Counted from the first letter of the stretch, positions 1-9,522 are shown. The stretch: 64,000 bases of DNA from Paraburkholderia sp. IMGN_8 (GCF_038050405.1 NZ_CP150901.1:4092001-4156000), one strand, 5' to 3'. Numbers and translations are program-made. Notes: generated by a model not told the origin, from the letters alone.

Positions 1-867
1 CACGACTATCTCGCGACCCATCACGCCACCGCCGCCACGCGCACGTGCTTGCAGCAGGCAATAGAAACCATCCTCACGGGCTATACGAACGGCACGCGCT
101 TCGGAATCAAAGCGTCCGCTGACGATGGACTTTTGAGCGCGGGCGTGTCCGGCGTGCAACTGACGTGGATGGACGCAAAGGTCGGCGACTGGGTGGTCAC
201 GCCGCGCATCGGCAAACCAGTGGAAGTACAAGCACTCTGGATCAACGCATTGCGCATTGCAGCAATGTGGAATCCGCGGTGGCAGCAACCGGCCGAGCGA
301 GCGTTGCAAGCGTTTCATGAACGCTTTATCGATCCGTCGACGCAAGCGCTTTTCGACAACATCGACGTCGATCACGTAAATGGCGCTGTCGATCGCTCGA
401 TCCGGCCGAATCAGATTTTCGCCGTGGGTGGCTTGCCGTTTCAATTACTCGACGGCGCGGCGGCGCGTGCGGTAGTCGATCAGGTCGAAGCGGAGCTGCT
501 TACGCCGCTAGGTTTAAGAACGCTCGCGCCGTCCGATCCTGGCTATCGGGGCCACTACGCCGGTACTCCGTTGGAACGAGATGGCGCCTATCATCAAGGC
601 ACAGTCTGGCCGTGGTTACTAGGTCCGTTTATAGAAGCGTGGCTACGGGTTCACGCGACCGGGCACGATGTCTGCATGCAAGCCAAAGCGCGCTTTCTCG
701 AGCCGCTGTACGCACATCTCGACCACGCCGGTCTCGACCACCTCTCCGAAATCGCCGACGGCGACGCGCCGCACAGACCCGCCGGCACGCCGTTTCAGGC
801 GTGGTCGCTCGGCGAGCTGCTACGCATTGAAAATCTGCTTGCCCGGATGGAGCGCATCGCCGCGTAA
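1..867 (+). CDS. Glycogen debranching enzyme (amylo-alpha-1,6-glucosidase), C-terminal part
   Basis: The frame is open from base 1, so the 5' end lies outside the window; an in-frame TTG at 49 is probably internal. The visible 288 codons match the GDE_C (alpha/alpha toroid) catalytic domain of bacterial debranching enzymes, which remove alpha-1,6 branch points from glycogen-like glucans in the cytoplasm. Supporting motifs are TGYTNGTRFGIKAS near the start and the family hallmark YHQGTVWPWLLGPF about 80 residues before the end. It lies 51 bp upstream of a second glycoside hydrolase in the same direction, so the two are probably co-transcribed with the zwf-ppgK genes that follow. Family assignment is good; exact substrate (glycogen or trehalose-synthesis intermediate) is inferred from context. 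Confidence 0.85.
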   Translation, partial: HDYLATHHATAATRTCLQQAIETILTGYTNGTRFGIKASADDGLLSAGVSGVQLTWMDAKVGDWVVTPRIGKPVEVQALWINALRIAAMWNPRWQQPAERALQAFHERFIDPSTQALFDNIDVDHVNGAVDRSIRPNQIFAVGGLPFQLLDGAAARAVVDQVEAELLTPLGLRTLAPSDPGYRGHYAGTPLERDGAYHQGTVWPWLLGPFIEAWLRVHATGHDVCMQAKARFLEPLYAHLDHAGLDHLSEIADGDAPHRPAGTPFQAWSLGELLRIENLLARMERIAA

Positions 868-918
868 ACCGCGCTACGATATGAGTCCCGCCGCCAAGCT
901 CGACGCAAGGACGTATTC

Positions 919-3684
919 ATGCCACCGCTGCGCGCTGCCAATTTGCTCGCCACTACTGAAGGTTCACGCCTGCATTCGGCCGAGTGTGACCACTGGCAAC
1001 GCTGGGGGCCCTATCTCAGCGAGCGTCAATGGGGAACGGTGCGTGAGGATTACAGTGCGAACGGCACCGCATGGGACTACTTCCCGCACGACCACGCGCG
1101 CAGCCGCGCGTATCGCTGGGGAGAAGACGGCATCGCCGGTTTCGGCGACGACAAGCTCAGCTGGTGCGTCTCGCTTGCGCTGTGGAACCGCAACGATCCG
1201 ATTATCAAGGAACGCCTGTTCGGCCTCACGAACGCGCAGGGCAATCACGGCGAGGACGTGAAGGAGTTGTACTTCTACGTCGACGGCACGCCCACGCATT
1301 CGTACATGCGAATGCTCTACAAGTACCCGCAAGCGGCCTTTCCGTACGACGATCTGATTCAGGAAAACGCGCGGCGCGGTGCCGACATGCCGGAGTACGA
1401 AATCCTCGATACCGGCGTGTTCGACGATTCGCGCTATTTCGACGTGCAGGTCGAGTACGCGAAACATGCCCCCGACGACATCCTGATGCGCGTGACGATC
1501 GAGAATCGCGCGGACCGGGCGGCGTCGCTCGATGTGCTGCCGCAGATCTGGGCGCGCAATTCGTGGTCATGGAAGGAAAACAAGGACAAACCAACGCTGG
1601 TCGCCGGCGAAGACCACAGCGGCGAGATGCATGTGGTCGGCCGTCAGCATGGTCATGAGCCGATCGTCGTGACTGCATGGTCGAAAGATGCGCCTCACCT
1701 GACGTGGCTGTTCTGCGAGAACGACACCAACGTCAAGCGCCTGTTCAACATGGACGGCGCGGGCCCGTTCAAAGACGGTTTCAACGATTACCTCGTGCAC
1801 GGTGACGCGCAAGCGGTACGCCACGACGCCGGCACCAAGGCGGCCGCGCACGCACCGCTCGAACTCGCGCCGCATGGCCGCGCCGTGGTGTACCTGCGCT
1901 GGCGTCCGGAGTCGAGTCCGGATGATGTCTTGCTCGACGCCGACGCGGTATTCGCTCACCGCATCGCCGAGGCAGACGAATTCTATGGCGCGTTGCAGCA
2001 TGAGATCGACGATCCCGATGCGCGCCTCGTGCAGCGTCAGGCGCTCGCCGGCATGCTGTGGTCCAAGCAGTACTACCAGTTCGACGTGCATCGCTGGCTC
2101 GAAGGCGATCCGCTGCAACCCGCGCCGCCCGAGAGCCGCAAGCGCGGCCGCGACTCGGAGTGGCAGCATTTGTGCAACGCGGACATCGTGTCGATGCCCG
2201 ACAAGTGGGAATACCCGTGGTACGCGTCGTGGGATCTGGCGTTTCATGCAGCCGCTTTCGCGCTGATCGATCCGGCGTTTGCGAAGCGTCAGTTGCTGCT
2301 GCTCGTGAAGGATCGCTACCAGCATCCGAACGGCCAGTTACCCGCGTACGAATGGGCGTTCGGCGATGCGAATCCGCCGGTGCATGCATGGGCCGCATGG
2401 CGCGTCTATGAAATCGATCGCGCGCTGACCGGTAAGGCGGATCGCGATTTTCTCGAACTCGTGTTTCACAAGCTGTTGCTGAATTTCTCCTGGTGGGTGA
2501 ACCGGAAGGACGCCGACGACCGCAATATTTTTCAGGGCGGTTTTCTCGGCCTCGACAACATCGGCATCTTCGATCGCTCGTCGCCGCTGCCGACCGGCGG
2601 CCACATCGATCAGGCCGACGGCACCGCATGGATGGCCGCGTACGCGCTCGACCTGATGCGCATTGCACTCGAATTGGCGTATGCGAACCATGTGTTCGTC
2701 GATATCGGTGTGAAGTTTTTCGAGCACTTCCTGTATATCGCCCAAGCCGTCAGTTGCGACGACGGCTGCGATACCGGTCTGTGGGACAGCGAAGACGAAT
2801 TCTTCTACGACAAACTGCGCCTGCCGGACGGCGGCAACATACCGATGCGGGTGCGCTCGATTGTCGGCCTTATTCCGCTGTTCGCTGTACACGTACTCGA
2901 AGAACGTCTGCATGGCGGCTTGCCGGGCTTGCGTGAGCGACTCGTCTGGTTCCTCCAGCATCGGCCCGATCTGGCGAGGCTGGTGTCGCGCTGGAATGAG
3001 CCCGGCAAGGGCAATACCCTCCTGCTGTCGGTGTTGCGCGGGCACCGGATGAAAGCATTGTTGCGCCGAGCACTCGACGAAAGCGAATTCCTCTCCGATC
3101 ACGGTGTGCGCGCACTGTCGCGCGTGCATCGCGACAAGCCGTTTGAGCTCGACCTCAACGGCCACAGTTTCTGCATCAAGTATCTGCCGGCCGAGTCGGA
3201 CTCACGCGTATTCGGCGGCAATTCGAACTGGCGCGGGCCGGTGTGGATGCCGGTGAACTACCTGCTGATCGAATCGCTGTATGAATTTCATCGCTACTAC
3301 GGCGACGATTTCCGCGTCGAGTATCCGACCGGCTCAGGGCAAAAGTTTTCGTTGTGCGAAATCGCCGACGAACTGGCACGTCGCGCAACCACACTATTTC
3401 TCAAGGACAAGTACGGCGAGCGGCCGGTGATGGGCGCGTATCCGCTGTTGCAAGCGGACCCGCGTTCGCGCGATCTCGTGTTGTTCCACGAATATTTCCA
3501 TGGCGACAACGGGCGCGGCGTGGGTGCTTCGCATCAAACCGGCTGGAGCGGGCTGGTTGCGTTGCTGCTGCAACCGAGAGCGATGGCCGGATCGGGCAAT
3601 GTGCCGTTGACCGGCGAACCGGAACCGGCTCCTGCACCGGCACGCACGCCTGAGCCTGCGCTGGCAACCGCGGCGGCGAAGTAG
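919..3684 (+). CDS. GH63-like glucosidase (MGH1-type glycoside hydrolase)
   Basis: A 921-residue protein without signal peptide, so probably cytoplasmic. It resembles the large bacterial GH63/MGH1-like glycosidases (alpha/alpha toroid). Recognisable segments are SANGTAWDYFPHDHARSR near residue 50, WEYPWYASWDLAFHAAAF near residue 430, RGPVWMPVNYL near residue 775 and HQTGWSGLVALLL near residue 875. The last ~35 residues are Pro/Ala-rich and look like a disordered tail. The ATG at 919 is chosen because the homologous-looking sequence begins soon after it. It follows the debranching enzyme and precedes zwf, which suggests processing of an alpha-glucan feeding glucose-6-phosphate metabolism. The true substrate cannot be read from the sequence. 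Confidence 0.8.
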   Translation: MPPLRAANLLATTEGSRLHSAECDHWQRWGPYLSERQWGTVREDYSANGTAWDYFPHDHARSRAYRWGEDGIAGFGDDKLSWCVSLALWNRNDPIIKERLFGLTNAQGNHGEDVKELYFYVDGTPTHSYMRMLYKYPQAAFPYDDLIQENARRGADMPEYEILDTGVFDDSRYFDVQVEYAKHAPDDILMRVTIENRADRAASLDVLPQIWARNSWSWKENKDKPTLVAGEDHSGEMHVVGRQHGHEPIVVTAWSKDAPHLTWLFCENDTNVKRLFNMDGAGPFKDGFNDYLVHGDAQAVRHDAGTKAAAHAPLELAPHGRAVVYLRWRPESSPDDVLLDADAVFAHRIAEADEFYGALQHEIDDPDARLVQRQALAGMLWSKQYYQFDVHRWLEGDPLQPAPPESRKRGRDSEWQHLCNADIVSMPDKWEYPWYASWDLAFHAAAFALIDPAFAKRQLLLLVKDRYQHPNGQLPAYEWAFGDANPPVHAWAAWRVYEIDRALTGKADRDFLELVFHKLLLNFSWWVNRKDADDRNIFQGGFLGLDNIGIFDRSSPLPTGGHIDQADGTAWMAAYALDLMRIALELAYANHVFVDIGVKFFEHFLYIAQAVSCDDGCDTGLWDSEDEFFYDKLRLPDGGNIPMRVRSIVGLIPLFAVHVLEERLHGGLPGLRERLVWFLQHRPDLARLVSRWNEPGKGNTLLLSVLRGHRMKALLRRALDESEFLSDHGVRALSRVHRDKPFELDLNGHSFCIKYLPAESDSRVFGGNSNWRGPVWMPVNYLLIESLYEFHRYYGDDFRVEYPTGSGQKFSLCEIADELARRATTLFLKDKYGERPVMGAYPLLQADPRSRDLVLFHEYFHGDNGRGVGASHQTGWSGLVALLLQPRAMAGSGNVPLTGEPEPAPAPARTPEPALATAAAK

Positions 3685-3824
3685 TTAAACAGGCATACGA
3701 AGTTACACAAGCCATACAACACGCGTGGTATGCGGGTTTAGCGGTTGATTTGAACTGTGCGGGTTCAAGCGTGGTTTTTTATGTACCGCCACGTCCGATT
3801 CATTGGCTGCCTTAAGCGAATCCC

Positions 3825-5450
3825 ATGTCGACTACTCCGAACGCATCACTATCCGCTCAACCTGCTTCCAGCGCCGGAGCGAACCCCGAAGCCAGCTGCA
3901 AAGTCAGCGCGAGTCCGCATGATGCGCCGCCGTCGCCGGCCGGCAAGCGGCCTGCGCCTTCTTGCACGCTCGTCATCTTCGGCGCGGGCGGCGACCTCAC
4001 CAAACGGCTGCTGATGCCCGCGCTGTACAACCTGGCCGTGGATGGCCTGCTCGACGGCGGTACGCAGATCATTGGCGTGAATCACGGCGAGCGCGAGACG
4101 AGCGCATGGCGCGACGATTTGCACAAATCGCTGCAACAGTTCGCCGCCGACAAAGCCAGCACCTTCCACGCCGGCAAGCTCGACGACAAAGCGTGGGACT
4201 GGATTGCGCAACGGCTCGAATACATGGCCGGCGAATTCGAAACCGACGACACGTTCGCGAAGCTCAAGCAGAAGATCGATCAGTCGCCGGGCGGCAACGT
4301 GATTTTTTATCTGGCAGTCAGTTCGCGCTTTTTCAAACCGATCGTCGAACATCTCGGCAAAGCGGGTTTGCTGAAAGAAGGCGATGGCGGAAGCGACGGT
4401 TTCCGCCGCATTGTGATCGAGAAACCGTTCGGCACCGATCTCGCGTCGGCACGGGATCTGAACGAACACATCCTGTCATACGCGCAAGAATCGCAGGTGT
4501 ATCGCATCGATCACTTTCTCGGCAAGGACACCGTGCAGAGCATTCTCGCAGTGCGATTTGCGAATGCGCTGTTCGAGCCGGTCTGGCGGCGCGAGTATAT
4601 CGACAGCGTGCAGATCACCGCGGCCGAAACGATCGGCGTTGAAGGGCGCGGCAAATTCTACGAACAGACTGGCGCGTTTCGCGACATGCTGCCGAACCAT
4701 CTGTTCCAACTGCTCGGCATGGTCGCGATGGAGCCGCCCAATTCGTTCGATGCCGAAGCCGTGCGCGACAAGAAGGCCGACATCTTCGACGCGATCCTGC
4801 CGCTGACTGCCGATGACGTCGTATTTGGTCAATACGAAAAGGGTCCGGCAGGCGTCGGGTATCGCGAGGAACCGGATGTCGGGTCGGACAGTACGACGGA
4901 AACGTATGCCGCCGCGCGCGTGTTCGTCGAGAATTGGCGGTGGGCGGGGGTGCCTTTCTATCTGCGTACGGGCAAGCGGCTCGCCGCACGTCGCACGGAG
5001 ATCGCGGTGCAACTGAAGCCCGTGCCGTTCCGTCTGTTCCGCGACACGCCGGTCGATGCGCTGACGCCGAACGTGCTGACGTTGCGCATCGATCCCGCGC
5101 ATGGCACGAGTTTCGACTTCAACGTAAAAACGCCCGGGCCGGTGATGCAGGTGGGCGCGGTGCAGTCGTCGTTCGACTATGGCGATTTTTTTGCCGAGCG
5201 GGCTAACGTCGGCTATGAGACGTTGCTGTATGACTGCATGCTTGGCGACGAGACGCTATTCCAGCGCGCCGACAGCATCGAAACGAGTTGGGCCGCGGTG
5301 GACGACGTGCTGCATCCGAAGACCGGCGGCGCAATACCGGTGCACGGTTATGCGGCCGGCAGCGAAGGCCCCGCGGAAGCAGACGCGCTGCTCGAGCGCA
5401 ACGGACATGCGTGGCGGCCTTTGCAAAGGAACGCAGTCGAGAAGAAGTAA
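3825..5450 (+). CDS. zwf: Glucose-6-phosphate 1-dehydrogenase
   Basis: Catalyses NAD(P)+-dependent oxidation of glucose-6-phosphate to 6-phosphogluconolactone, entry to the oxidative pentose-phosphate and Entner-Doudoroff routes. The nucleotide-binding fingerprint reads FGAGGDLTKRLLMPAL near residue 50 (usual form GxSGDLxxR) and the substrate/catalytic motif is YRIDHFLGKDTVQS near residue 225. At 541 residues it is longer than the usual ~490; the excess is an Ala/Ser/Pro-rich N-terminal extension of about 45 residues before the Rossmann fold. If the extension is not translated, a downstream start would be needed, but no clear alternative with a ribosome binding site stands out. It sits 35 bp before a glucokinase-type gene, so the pair would turn glucose into 6-phosphogluconolactone. 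Confidence 0.95.
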   Translation: MSTTPNASLSAQPASSAGANPEASCKVSASPHDAPPSPAGKRPAPSCTLVIFGAGGDLTKRLLMPALYNLAVDGLLDGGTQIIGVNHGERETSAWRDDLHKSLQQFAADKASTFHAGKLDDKAWDWIAQRLEYMAGEFETDDTFAKLKQKIDQSPGGNVIFYLAVSSRFFKPIVEHLGKAGLLKEGDGGSDGFRRIVIEKPFGTDLASARDLNEHILSYAQESQVYRIDHFLGKDTVQSILAVRFANALFEPVWRREYIDSVQITAAETIGVEGRGKFYEQTGAFRDMLPNHLFQLLGMVAMEPPNSFDAEAVRDKKADIFDAILPLTADDVVFGQYEKGPAGVGYREEPDVGSDSTTETYAAARVFVENWRWAGVPFYLRTGKRLAARRTEIAVQLKPVPFRLFRDTPVDALTPNVLTLRIDPAHGTSFDFNVKTPGPVMQVGAVQSSFDYGDFFAERANVGYETLLYDCMLGDETLFQRADSIETSWAAVDDVLHPKTGGAIPVHGYAAGSEGPAEADALLERNGHAWRPLQRNAVEKK

Positions 5451-5485
5451 TTCCATGAGACGCAGCGACACAATCGGGGGACACC

Positions 5486-6286
5486 ATGGCAACACGTAAG
5501 AAGAAAGCGACAGGCAGCGACGAGCGGATTCTGGCAATCGACGTCGGCGGAACGGGGTTGAAAGCCGCGATCATCGATGCTGACGGGCAGATGAAAACCG
5601 AGCGTTTGCGGGTAGCGACGCCGCATCCGTGCACGCCGGATCAACTGGTGGATGCGTTGGTGATGCTGGTGGAGCCGCTCGTCGAGAAGGAGCGGCCGAC
5701 GCTGATGTCGATCGGTTTTCCGGGCGTCGTGCGCGACAACCGTATTCTGACCGCGCCGCACTTCGGCGTTGAGGGCTGGCACGACATTCCGCTGGCCGAT
5801 TCGCTGGCGCAGCGCCTGGGTGGATTGCCGGTGCGGATGATCAACGATGCCGAGATGCAAGGCCTTGCCGCGATTGAAGGCCACGGCATTGAGTTTGTGC
5901 TGACGCTGGGCACTGGCGCGGGAACGGCGCTCTTTCGCGACGGCGAGTTGATGCCTCATCTGGAGCTTGCGCATCATCCGGTCAGCAAGAAGGGTGTGGC
6001 GTACGACGAGTATATCGGCGAGGCGGCGCGCGAGAAGGTGGGGAATAAGCGTTGGAATCGCCGTGTCGAAAAGGTGATTGGGATTCTTGCTTCGCTGGTG
6101 AATTACGACAAGCTTTGGATTGGTGGTGGGAATGCTGCGCGGCTGACGATTGAGTTGCCGGCGAATGTCGCGACTGTATCGAACGATGCAGGTATCGAGG
6201 GTGGGACGCGGTTGTGGCACCCGAAGTCTGTTCGGGAGACGCGGCAGTTGCCGGAGGCTAATCAGCGGGTTGGTCTGTTCAAATGA
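5486..6286 (+). CDS. ppgK: ROK-family polyphosphate glucokinase-like protein
   Basis: A 266-residue ROK-fold sugar kinase. The phosphate-1 motif is AIDVGGTGLKAAIID near residue 14, followed by LTLGTGAGTALF near residue 140. The C-terminal segment LAHHPVSKKGVAYDEYIG, then KRWNRRVEKV and WIGGGNA is characteristic of PpgK-type enzymes, which phosphorylate glucose with polyphosphate or ATP. The Cys-rich zinc motif of other ROK kinases is absent, as expected for this subgroup. It directly follows zwf with a 35-bp gap that contains a GGGGGACACC-type ribosome binding site. Phosphoryl donor preference cannot be told from sequence alone. Confidence 0.85.
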   Translation: MATRKKKATGSDERILAIDVGGTGLKAAIIDADGQMKTERLRVATPHPCTPDQLVDALVMLVEPLVEKERPTLMSIGFPGVVRDNRILTAPHFGVEGWHDIPLADSLAQRLGGLPVRMINDAEMQGLAAIEGHGIEFVLTLGTGAGTALFRDGELMPHLELAHHPVSKKGVAYDEYIGEAAREKVGNKRWNRRVEKVIGILASLVNYDKLWIGGGNAARLTIELPANVATVSNDAGIEGGTRLWHPKSVRETRQLPEANQRVGLFK

Positions 6287-6316
6287 TGGTTTTTTTGCTG
6301 CGCAGCGGGGTTGGTT

Positions 6317-7178
6317 GGTTGCCTACGGCGTTGGTCTTTGCTTTCGTTTTTTGCCTGCGCGGCGCTTATCTCTGTGTGCCTGCGGTGTTGGCCTTTCCTT
6401 GATTTGTTAGTGGTCTATTAGCTTCGCCCCTGTGCGGGGCAGGCACTTACTTTCTTTGCCGCCGCAAAGAAAGTAAGCAAAGAAAGCGGCTTCACACCGC
6501 TAATTCTTAAGCGGGTCCCCTGGCTTGGAGGAGGCAGTGGAGCATCTGGAATCGGTGCTCTCGCACATTCCGCGCTTGTGACAAGGCAGTCATCCTTCCC
6601 GCCTCGCACTGCGTGCTCGCCGGAACGGTCTGCAAGGGAAACCAGTGACTTCGCTTTGGTTCGTGGGGGTCATTGGCTTTGCCCCGGCGAGGCGCTGAAC
6701 TGTGGAAGTGCGGGCCACTTCGCCGAACGAAACGTAGCCGCAAGTTGCGCTAGCGCAGCAAAGGCAAGCCACTACGGTTGAACAACCGCAGGCACCGGAA
6801 GCGGCTGACGAGCCCGTCGATTTTGTGAAGTACCGCAGAGCGTCGGAACTGGCGAGTGGTTTGATGAAGTACCGTTTCGGCGCGCGCAGCGCCGCCGGAA
6901 GAATGACTGCCTTGTCACTCACGCCGAATGTGCGAGAACACTGATTCCAGATGCTCCACTGCCACCTCCAAGCCAGGGGACCCGCTTAAGAGCTAGCGGT
7001 TTGAGCCGCTTTCTTTTGCCTACTTTTCTTTGCGGCCGGCAAAGAAAAGTAGGTGCCCCCCCGCACAGGGGGAACGCTAATAAACCAAAAAGAAAAGAAA
7101 AACCCACCGCCGTAGGCACACAGAATAATGCCGCCGCAAAAGGCAAAAAGGACAAAGAAAAACCCAACGCCGCAGGTA
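6317..7178. repeat. Long imperfect inverted repeat (two ~310-bp arms)
   Basis: The arm 6317-6629 and the reverse complement of 6871-7178 align by eye over their whole length with scattered mismatches and small gaps. The best-conserved block includes GCACTTACTTTCTTTGC, GCGGGTCCCCTGGCTTGGAG and GTGACAAGGCAGTCAT. Each arm also carries nested short palindromes such as CCCCTGTGCGGGG at 6426-6440 and TTTGCGGCCGGCAAA in the right arm. The 240-bp centre (6630-6870) is not repeated. No transposase frame is visible. The element abuts the remnant of a nitroreductase gene. The TTTGCGGCGGCAAAG-type core is, from memory, common between genes in Burkholderiaceae. Confidence 0.75.
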
Positions 7179-7228
7179 AGTCTGCACGCCTGCAAGCGAG
7201 AAACCAGCCCCTCGCGCTAGAATCATCG

Positions 7229-7390
7229 CAGGCCGCATTCACGCCGTTTCATCGGGTCATCGCCGCGCATCTCGGCTTGCCGGACGAAGAGCAACTGGTG
7301 TGCGGCATGTCGCTCGGTTTCGCCGACGAAAGCGCGCGGGTCAACCTGTTGCGCACCGAGCGTGAACCGGTCGAACGTTTTCCCTGTTCC
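7229..7390 (+). pseudogene. Nitroreductase C-terminal remnant
   Basis: In this frame the translation reads HRVIAAHLGLPDEEQLVCGM, then LGFADESARVNLLRTEREPV, which is the normal C-terminal end of FMN-dependent nitroreductases (LGxPxDExxxCGxALGYAD, then RTxRxPxxEF). Only about 50 residues remain. The upstream part of the gene is missing and replaced by the right end of the long inverted repeat; in-frame upstream codons are Lys/Pro-rich repeat sequence without similarity to the family. There is no start codon with a ribosome binding site, so this is a truncated relic. Confidence 0.7.
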
Positions 7391-7457
7391 TCGATTGAAG
7401 AACGTTGCCGCGTGTCGTCGCTTGCCATCATCCACTACTACTTTCCACCGGACCACC

Positions 7458-7769
7458 ATGAAAACATCGCGCCGAAACTTTCTGATGCTGAGCGTGGGCG
7501 TCGGCTCGACGCTGGTGCTCTCGCGTGCCGCGTTCGCTGACACAGGCGGCAAGCTCAGCGAAGCGGATCCGAAGGCACAAGCCGTCGGCTATAAAGAGGA
7601 CGCTTCCAAGGTCGACAAGGCGAAATTCCCTGACTACACCGCCGGACAAACTTGCGGCAACTGCTCGCTGTTCCAGGGTAAAGCCACGGACGCCTATGGC
7701 GGCTGCACGCTGTTCGGCGACAAGCAGGTCGCCGCGCGCGGCTGGTGCAGTTCGTATTCAAACATCTGA
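7458..7769 (+). CDS. High-potential iron-sulfur protein (HiPIP)
   Basis: A 103-residue periplasmic electron carrier holding one [4Fe-4S] cluster. The N-terminus has a twin-arginine signal (SRRNF followed by a hydrophobic stretch to about residue 27), as expected for a protein exported with its cluster. The four ligands are Cys66 and Cys69 (CGNC), Cys83 and Cys97, with the family spacing. The ATG at 7458 is chosen because the signal starts there; a longer frame from 7362 adds unrelated sequence. A paralogue with the same architecture lies at 26588-26899 in the copper block. Partner oxidoreductases are not adjacent. Confidence 0.93.
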   Translation: MKTSRRNFLMLSVGVGSTLVLSRAAFADTGGKLSEADPKAQAVGYKEDASKVDKAKFPDYTAGQTCGNCSLFQGKATDAYGGCTLFGDKQVAARGWCSSYSNI

Positions 7770-7800
7770 TGTGAACGAACGCGCGCCGCCCGCACGCATG

Positions 7801-8151
7801 TCAGCGCAATGCGTCCAGCAGCAGTGGATGCGAATGGCCGATCCACACGGCCGCGTCGCGATGGTCGCGCAGGGCGTCGCCGGTGTTCGGGTGGAGAAAA
7901 ATATCGAGCGAGCCATGATTCAGCGTGAGCCAGCCGACAATCTCGGCGAACTGCTCCTGGCTGAATGCGAGCTGATACGACCACATCGGATGCGGCCCGA
8001 CCGGACGCTCGTGAAAGCGGCCCAATTGCAGCTTGCCGTTCCAATGCGCATCGATCTGCTCGCGAAAGGCCCACGCGGCGTCGCGGCTGCTTGAGTCGAA
8101 GTAGATGTGGGCGTGCCAGCTTGCAATGGCCGAGGTGTCGCGAAAGGTCAT
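7801..8151 (-). CDS. DOPA 4,5-dioxygenase family protein
   Basis: A 116-residue cytoplasmic protein of the DOPA-dioxygenase-like family (compact ferredoxin-like fold). Motifs are WHAHIYFDSSSRDAAW near the N-terminus, GPHPMWSYQLAF near residue 53, and HGSLDIFLHPNTGD near residue 80, which supply the conserved His residues. Bacterial members are short and mostly of unknown substrate. It is transcribed convergently with the HiPIP gene and is followed upstream by a GNAT gene in the same direction with a 36-bp gap. Function beyond family level is uncertain. Confidence 0.85.
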   Translation of the reverse strand: MTFRDTSAIASWHAHIYFDSSSRDAAWAFREQIDAHWNGKLQLGRFHERPVGPHPMWSYQLAFSQEQFAEIVGWLTLNHGSLDIFLHPNTGDALRDHRDAAVWIGHSHPLLLDALR

Positions 8152-8187
8152 AAGAGGGTCAGTTGCATATCAGTCTTTATCAGACTT

Positions 8188-8661
8188 TCATTCTGCTTGA
8201 GTTTCCGTCGACGCGTGCGGTAAGCGCCTCATGTGAAACTGTCTTTCATCTTCATCGACTGTCTCGAAGCCCAGGCGTTCGTACAGGCGTTTCGCCGGAT
8301 TGCCCTTGAGCACCTTGAGCGTGACCGGCAACGCGTCGGCTTGTGCGGCCTGCAGGACCGTTTGCAATGCGCGCTCGCCGATGCCGCGGCCTTGATGCTC
8401 CGGCGCGATCTGCAATTGCACGACGACCCATTCGGTATCGTTGCGATGTGCTTTCAGCAAACCGGCCGGCGCGCCGTCGACGCAAATCACCCGCGCCGTG
8501 TCGTAGCGATGCAGCAGCCGCGCGCGATGCCCGGCGTCGTCCGCAGGTTCACCGACGCGCGCCAGATGCTCGGTCATGGTCGCCTTGCGCAGTTCGAAGA
8601 GAAAGCCTTCGTCGGCGTTCAACGCTGGACGCAAGGTGAGGACAGGTTCTGGTGTGGGCAT
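8188..8661 (-). CDS. GNAT-family N-acetyltransferase
   Basis: A 157-residue single-domain acetyltransferase. The acetyl-CoA binding motif A is seen as LQIAPEHQGRGIGERAL (Q/RxxGxG/A) near residue 85, and the C-terminal part KGNPAKRLYERLGFE is typical of motif B. The N-terminus begins with LRPALNADEGFLFELRKATM, a common start in this family. Acceptor substrate unknown. It probably heads a two-gene unit with the DOPA-dioxygenase-like gene downstream. Confidence 0.88.
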   Translation of the reverse strand: MPTPEPVLTLRPALNADEGFLFELRKATMTEHLARVGEPADDAGHRARLLHRYDTARVICVDGAPAGLLKAHRNDTEWVVVQLQIAPEHQGRGIGERALQTVLQAAQADALPVTLKVLKGNPAKRLYERLGFETVDEDERQFHMRRLPHASTETQAE

Positions 8662-9522
8662 GCTGGAAACGTTCCCGGTGCGCAGGCGGCTCGTAAGAAT
8701 TGTCGCGCCATCAGCGCTTTTTTACCACGCGGTCATGTTTCGGCCGATCAACTTCATGGCTCGGCGGCCGCGTCGATTCTGCTACGGATGATCCGCGTCG
8801 ATGCCGGCAAGCGTGCCGCTTCAAGCACTATTTGGCGGCGCAGCTGAAACAATCCGATCTTTTCAGCGCCTATTGACCGAAATCGCCGAGCGCCGGCGAT
8901 TCGCCAAATTGGGCCGCCATTTCCCCTCGTTTCGCGCAATTGCATTCGCGCTCTCTCGCATAAACTGGTTTCCATGGAGCGACAGGTCATCGAGCCCATC
9001 GACGCGGTCTTCCCCCGCGTTGTTTTGAACCGTACCGTTGATAGCAGTTTGCCGCGGTTGTCGAAAGCGGCAGGGCAGGAAAGCAGTAGGAAGTAGAAGC
9101 AATCGGAACAGCGCGCAGTCGATTCAATAAGCGCTGGAAACAGCAGGGGATTGCAGCGAGGTGCAGTGAAACGAAGGACCGAGCTGTGATGTAGTAGCAA
9201 TTGAAGTTGCAGTTCAAGTAGCAGTTGAAGTAGCAGCAGCGTTGTTAGTGAGTGGTGGGTATAGGTCGGCAAGCATCCACGCGCCTGCGCGACTCCTCCA
9301 TCCTGTCCGACCCTGTTCCCTTGCGGAACAGGGTTTTTTTTCGTCGGTGCAGCACATTGCGACTTGCATTCGCTTAAGTCTGTCTTAATAGTTGCTTGCC
9401 ATGATGGCGACACAGATTCACATTCAGAGTCTGTCAGGCCGCCGGCGCATCGGCGGCGTTTGTCACCGGACAACAAAATTCCGGTGGCAAAGCCGAGAGT
9501 TAGCGAAGGAGGTTGAACCGAT
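8662..9522. other. Gene-poor stretch with a low-complexity block and a terminator
   Basis: No convincing protein gene was found in these 860 bases; a long minus-strand open frame has no recognisable motifs. Around 9190-9240 there is a low-complexity run built from AGTTGAAGTAGCAG-like units. A strong intrinsic terminator (9311-9341) on the + strand has no gene immediately before it, so an untranslated RNA may end there. Confidence 0.5.
9311..9341 (+). terminator. Rho-independent terminator
   Basis: Perfect 9-bp stem CCCTGTTCC / GGAACAGGG with a 5-base loop CTTGC, followed by eight T residues. It is oriented for + strand transcription, although the nearest upstream + strand gene ends at 7769. 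It may terminate a small RNA transcribed from roughly 9100-9300. Confidence 0.85.

Noticed and set aside
1567..2668. Long minus-strand frames inside the GH63-like gene
   Set aside because: Typical high-GC shadow frames: Arg-rich, no motifs, fully inside a well-supported gene.
7001..7540. 179-codon + strand frame through the inverted repeat
   Set aside because: It is an accidental join of the right repeat arm, the nitroreductase remnant and the antisense-frame start of the HiPIP gene.
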